From the NCBI RefSeq assembly GCF_910592395.1, contig NC_088311.1, forward strand, positions 21,059,695-21,123,694: a DNA stretch of 64,000 nucleotides. Direction: 5' to 3'. The notes beneath the pieces are model-generated. The model worked only from the letters and a program-made list of their open reading frames with translations. It was not told the origin of the DNA and searched no databases. A program made the translations under genes and the position numbers. The stretch is from Lineus longissimus (taxonomy: Eukaryota; Nemertea; Pilidiophora; Heteronemertea; Lineidae). Below, piece by piece: positions 60,236-64,000 of this stretch (the first letter of the stretch is position 1; the number at the start of each line of letters is the position of its first letter).

Positions 60236-63200
60236 AGGCCGGCTGTCAAGAGTCTTGCCATAATGAAGTGAATGGCCGCAGATAAACACCATTATTACTG
60301 TAACAGCCTGTTTCAGTTACCCCGATTTGTGATGACCGCCTTCAAGTGACGCTGTATGATTTCCATCAGCGGCTTCAAATATTGACTCTTGCCCTGGTAC
60401 AAATATTCATTATAGCAAGCAAGTACAAGGGTTTCCAGGCCAACGCGATCTCATGATAGGGGATTCAAGAGGTCCATCAAACGCTGCACCAAATACCTGA
60501 CAACATTCTCCATGCGATAGACTTCGAGACTGACTTTCGTTTCCACACCAAACCTCATCATCCCCATTTTTGAAAAAAGATGATCATCTTATCAGTTCTG
60601 TTTTACCACAATTTTTTGAGAACCTCGGGGTTTTCTTTTAGTCTCCCAGCCCCCAAATGGTTCTGTTGGTTTTGTCCGCGGGCATTGCCATTTGGTACAT
60701 TTTCCCCTTCACCATTTACCCATAACTATAGTGTTGCTGTGTCTCGAGAGGCCGGTGTAACAGTTTAAGATATCCCATTGAAAGATTGTCCGACCCTATT
60801 GTATTGTGTCGGATTAAAGTATCACACCAATGACCTTCAATACTTCTACTTAGAGATTAAGAAGTGCACAGAATCCGTTAATCGGTGGCGAGGATCTCAG
60901 TGGTGAACACAATGAAATGGGTTGGACTTTGTCAGCTCGTGCATCGATAATTTTTATGATGGTTTTTCTATGTTGCGTCATCGAGGGTAACCTCACAACA
61001 TTCCTAGGTCCATTTCCTTTTGGTAACTATTCCAATCTTTATGCAGTCTAAGGAGTTTGATGCTCGACCAGGCCGGTGATCTTGAACTTGACCCGCTCAT
61101 TGTGAAGGTCAATGTACTATTATGCTTGAAGATTGATGAAGGGGACTTCACAGGAAGAGTTAGCGGAGATATTGCCACTACGTGAAGGTTATCGCTCCAA
61201 AGTGTAAGATTTACGGAGCTTTGAAGAGAGCTGCCGCTCTGAAGTCTTTTTATTTGCGAGTATACGGTGTATCCAAAGAAACACTTGGCCTCGGGGTTTA
61301 ATGTAAATGGGTGAGGTGACTGAAAAAGATTGCTTCAGAAAGGTGTAAGACTGATAGACAAATTCTTGTGGGCGATGCTAACCAATTGCAAGACTCGGCA
61401 CTTTGATGTAACAAAAATTGTCTGAGCAAAAGATCTTCAAGCAGAACAAAAGCAGTGCTCGAAAATACTTTCTTGGGTGCCCTGTTGCCCTTACTTCAAC
61501 GGCCTTTTTCTTCGTGTGATGCTAAGTTGATTCTTTTCAAGACCTCCCAGTCCCGAGCTACAGCCGTTTTCCCGAATGACGACAAGTTTGAGTTTGAGAT
61601 TTCGATTTCCCCCGTCATTCAAATATATTTGGTCTTGCCAATTTATCGCTTTCTTCCCCTGATGTTGCAATCCATGCTTGGTAAAACTGAGGTTATCTGG
61701 GGAATGGATGCATTGAAATAATCATGCCATAACTCACAGTATAATGACCATAATCAACTCTATCGATTATCATGACCATAAAGTGATATTTTCTGATTTT
61801 AAACCCCATATGTTTAAGCTTACCTTGGTGAAGAAATAATGCCAACCACCGTGATAAAGGTTCATATCGTCCGTTTCCTAGAGACCACATATCGGCAAGA
61901 TTAAACTGTTTCATGGGATCGGAATTATTGTGAAAAATCCATCAATCATGAGCCTTTAAAATTGTCTGTCGTGTGCGCAAAAGCGGAAATATTGGTATCA
62001 ATAGTCTAGTTTATCTTGGAATGATAAATCCTGTGTCGTGTCATGATGTCGATCCGTCCGCTTGCGGATTGATCTTGTGTGACCCAACGATGAAGTGTCC
62101 TCATCGATCGTCGCCTGTTGCTGTGTAGGCTGTCGTCTGCTTTTGATTCACTCGATGCTGACTGCGTCACGAACGTCCACAGCGAAGGCAAGGGTACCAC
62201 ACTGGTGAAACTGACAATACTCCTTCCTTGCGTCCATCTGCTCAGAATATGACGCAAGCGAACGCACGCGAGCCTGAACCGGATCGAGCTGAGATCCAAT
62301 CAAAATATCGACAAATATCAATTGGCCTCGAGATATAGGTGGCGCTGATGCAGAATCCTTTGATCGATCGATATTGAAAATATATTATTCTCTCAGTTGG
62401 ATTACGAAGCACTTTATTCATTATACCATTCAAACAGCTTTACTGACGTATACACTCTCTGTATGCTTTGCTTGATGTAGCCGACGGGGTTTGGTCAGGG
62501 CACCAAGGCTCAAGGTCGATTGGTGACTCTCAAAGCAGACGTTCACACGCGCGCGTCGCTGTCCACTCGACTGCTAAATATTGGTTCCCCGTTGTCAATA
62601 CGACAGCTCTTGGTTCCCTGTTGTCAATGCACCTTCGCCAAAGAAAGATTTATGTATATGACATCTTTGGGTGGAAGGGTGCAAATGTATACACAGTCAT
62701 GTACAAAGAGGGAGTTTTCTTTCGCTGACAGCCGCGGGTCATAAATGGCCGATCGATACGGCAGCCATTTTGAATATTACGTTTCGCTGAGGGTCGAATT
62801 CGGCAGTCATTTCAAATTTAGCTCAGAGTCTTATTTTGTGTTATGTCACAATTTTTTCCCCAGCCTGTCCACGAGACATGGCCAACCATGTGTTTACACC
62901 TCCCAACAATGTTACAACTTCAGAGTTTACTCAGTCTATAGATGAAATATCGCTGCACAAACCAACACTCTTGTAGTTGGGTAATCAGTTGTGATTGGAC
63001 AAATGTTTATTGTATCCATAGTAACCTAGTTCCGCCGCAAAAACCTCGAATGCTTGTTATTTGTTCCTAAAAGGAATCTAATTTATTTCGTTTGGCGATT
63101 TGATAATGATTTTTCCGGCCCATTATGCAGGAGTTGGGCTCAACAATAAAAGTGGTTGTTGATACATTTCTTTTGAAAGTTGACGCCCGCAAAATTAGTA

Positions 63201-63739
63201 TATCGGTCAGTGATTATTCTGAGACACTATAATACTAATTCACTAACTCAGGACCATACAATAAATTGCTCCGACCGGATGGGATGCAGGTCATTCGCAA
63301 GATTCCCCCCCCCCACCCCCCATCCCCAATCAAGTACCGTGTGCAAGTCGAGAGAAGCAATGAGGGCAGAGTGTGTGTGAAGTCCTTCCTGAGTCGAACC
63401 AGCTCCCTCGCAACACATCATGACTATACCATCGTACTGCCATAAAGACTAAGCGAGACGGTCTTCACAAACAGACAATGCTGACAAAGAAGGAAGGACA
63501 CCATTCGTTTAATTAATCAAGTTTTATTATATCAAAATCAACCTTGTTGAAATAATGATTGTAGCTGTACATGTATATGTATAAAGTTATTTATTTGTTA
63601 ATATATCCCGTAATAAATAGAGGAGAAACATACTGAGAGTTTCCCTGAAGGTCAATCATGGGCTATAACACCTAAGGCAGTCCCCCATCAATATCTCAGC
63701 CTACTTTCTTTGTGGTGGCTAAGGAAGGGACGAGCGACC
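60236..63739. other. Non-coding interval
   Basis: No gene is supported. A segment at about 60750 (GAGGCCGGTGTAACAG) resembles the end of the 52030 MITE family. At 62010-62300 the DNA is richer in CpG and open on the minus strand, which could mark a promoter or 5' exon; no family is recognised. A C run lies at about 63306-63314. Confidence 0.35.
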
Positions 63740-63761
63740 GGTCCACTGCGTCCGGAGTGTA
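63740..63761 (+). repeat. Dispersed repeat motif copy (GTCCAnTGCGTC family)
   Basis: GTCCACTGCGTCCGGAGTG with one flanking base on the left and two on the right is identical to 30017-30038, and GACGAG lies just upstream as at the other copy. The 240 nt after it hold nothing recognisable. Confidence 0.65.
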
Positions 63762-64000
63762 ATGGGCTATAACTTTGCTTTTATCTTATAATCATGATCA
63801 ACAGATTCTTCAATGTTGGAGTCGACATTATTGCCTTCAGGTTCACCAGGTAAAACTTTCAGAAACGTTAAACGGAGTAAAATTCCTTTATGAATATACC
63901 AATTATTTACAAACCGGGATAATTTACGGTTTCCTGCCACCTACGACATCGAAGTGGGCAATGTCAAAGCGCTCCGCAAACGAGCGATTTGAATTGCGGC

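Overview
The window is animal nuclear DNA, most likely from a marine invertebrate. The genes have introns (GT-AG, with one GC-AG exception), and the proteins belong to bilaterian families: a calcyphosine-like EF-hand protein, LAPTM4, a KLF2/4-type Krüppel factor and METTL4. The intergenic DNA is A/T-rich, with many TACATGTA-type palindromes, runs of 13-17 G or C, MITE-like elements and a mariner-like transposon. I cannot name the phylum from the sequence alone; a lophotrochozoan or an invertebrate deuterostome both fit.

Layout. 1-8.2 kb holds two minus-strand genes: a calcyphosine-like gene (4 coding exons, 199 aa) and a hotdog-fold thioesterase-like locus in which one short first exon can join either of two long, paralogous last exons. 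A CA-rich degenerate repeat array and a hairpin repeat lie between them. 12-15.6 kb (minus) holds a complete 7-exon LAPTM4-family gene (257 aa) with a MITE in its last intron. About 15.6-37.5 kb is a gene-poor stretch with repeats, palindromes, poly-G runs and a few weak candidate exons. 37.6-40.2 kb (plus) holds a two-exon KLF2/4-like transcription factor (373 aa) with a MEF2 consensus site in its promoter. 40.2-47.1 kb is again gene-poor. 47.1-48.9 kb is a 1.8 kb mariner-like element with long terminal inverted repeats and a broken DD41D transposase. 49.9-57.4 kb (minus) holds METTL4 (8 coding exons found, 402 codons, final short exon not found). Its introns carry a MITE, a minisatellite and a recent 114-bp duplication. 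59.2-59.9 kb (minus) holds an unrecognised single-pass membrane protein. The rest, to 64 kb, is mostly non-coding.

These genes do not form a pathway; this is ordinary eukaryotic gene order. The most notable points are the duplicated alternative terminal exons of the thioesterase-like locus, a minisatellite that has copied a METTL4 splice donor, a GC-AG intron in METTL4, the KLF promoter MEF2 site, and a small dispersed repeat family built on a GTCCAnTGCGTC motif. I found no convincing wholly new system. All exon structures were read by eye from splice signals, reading frame and remembered family similarity.
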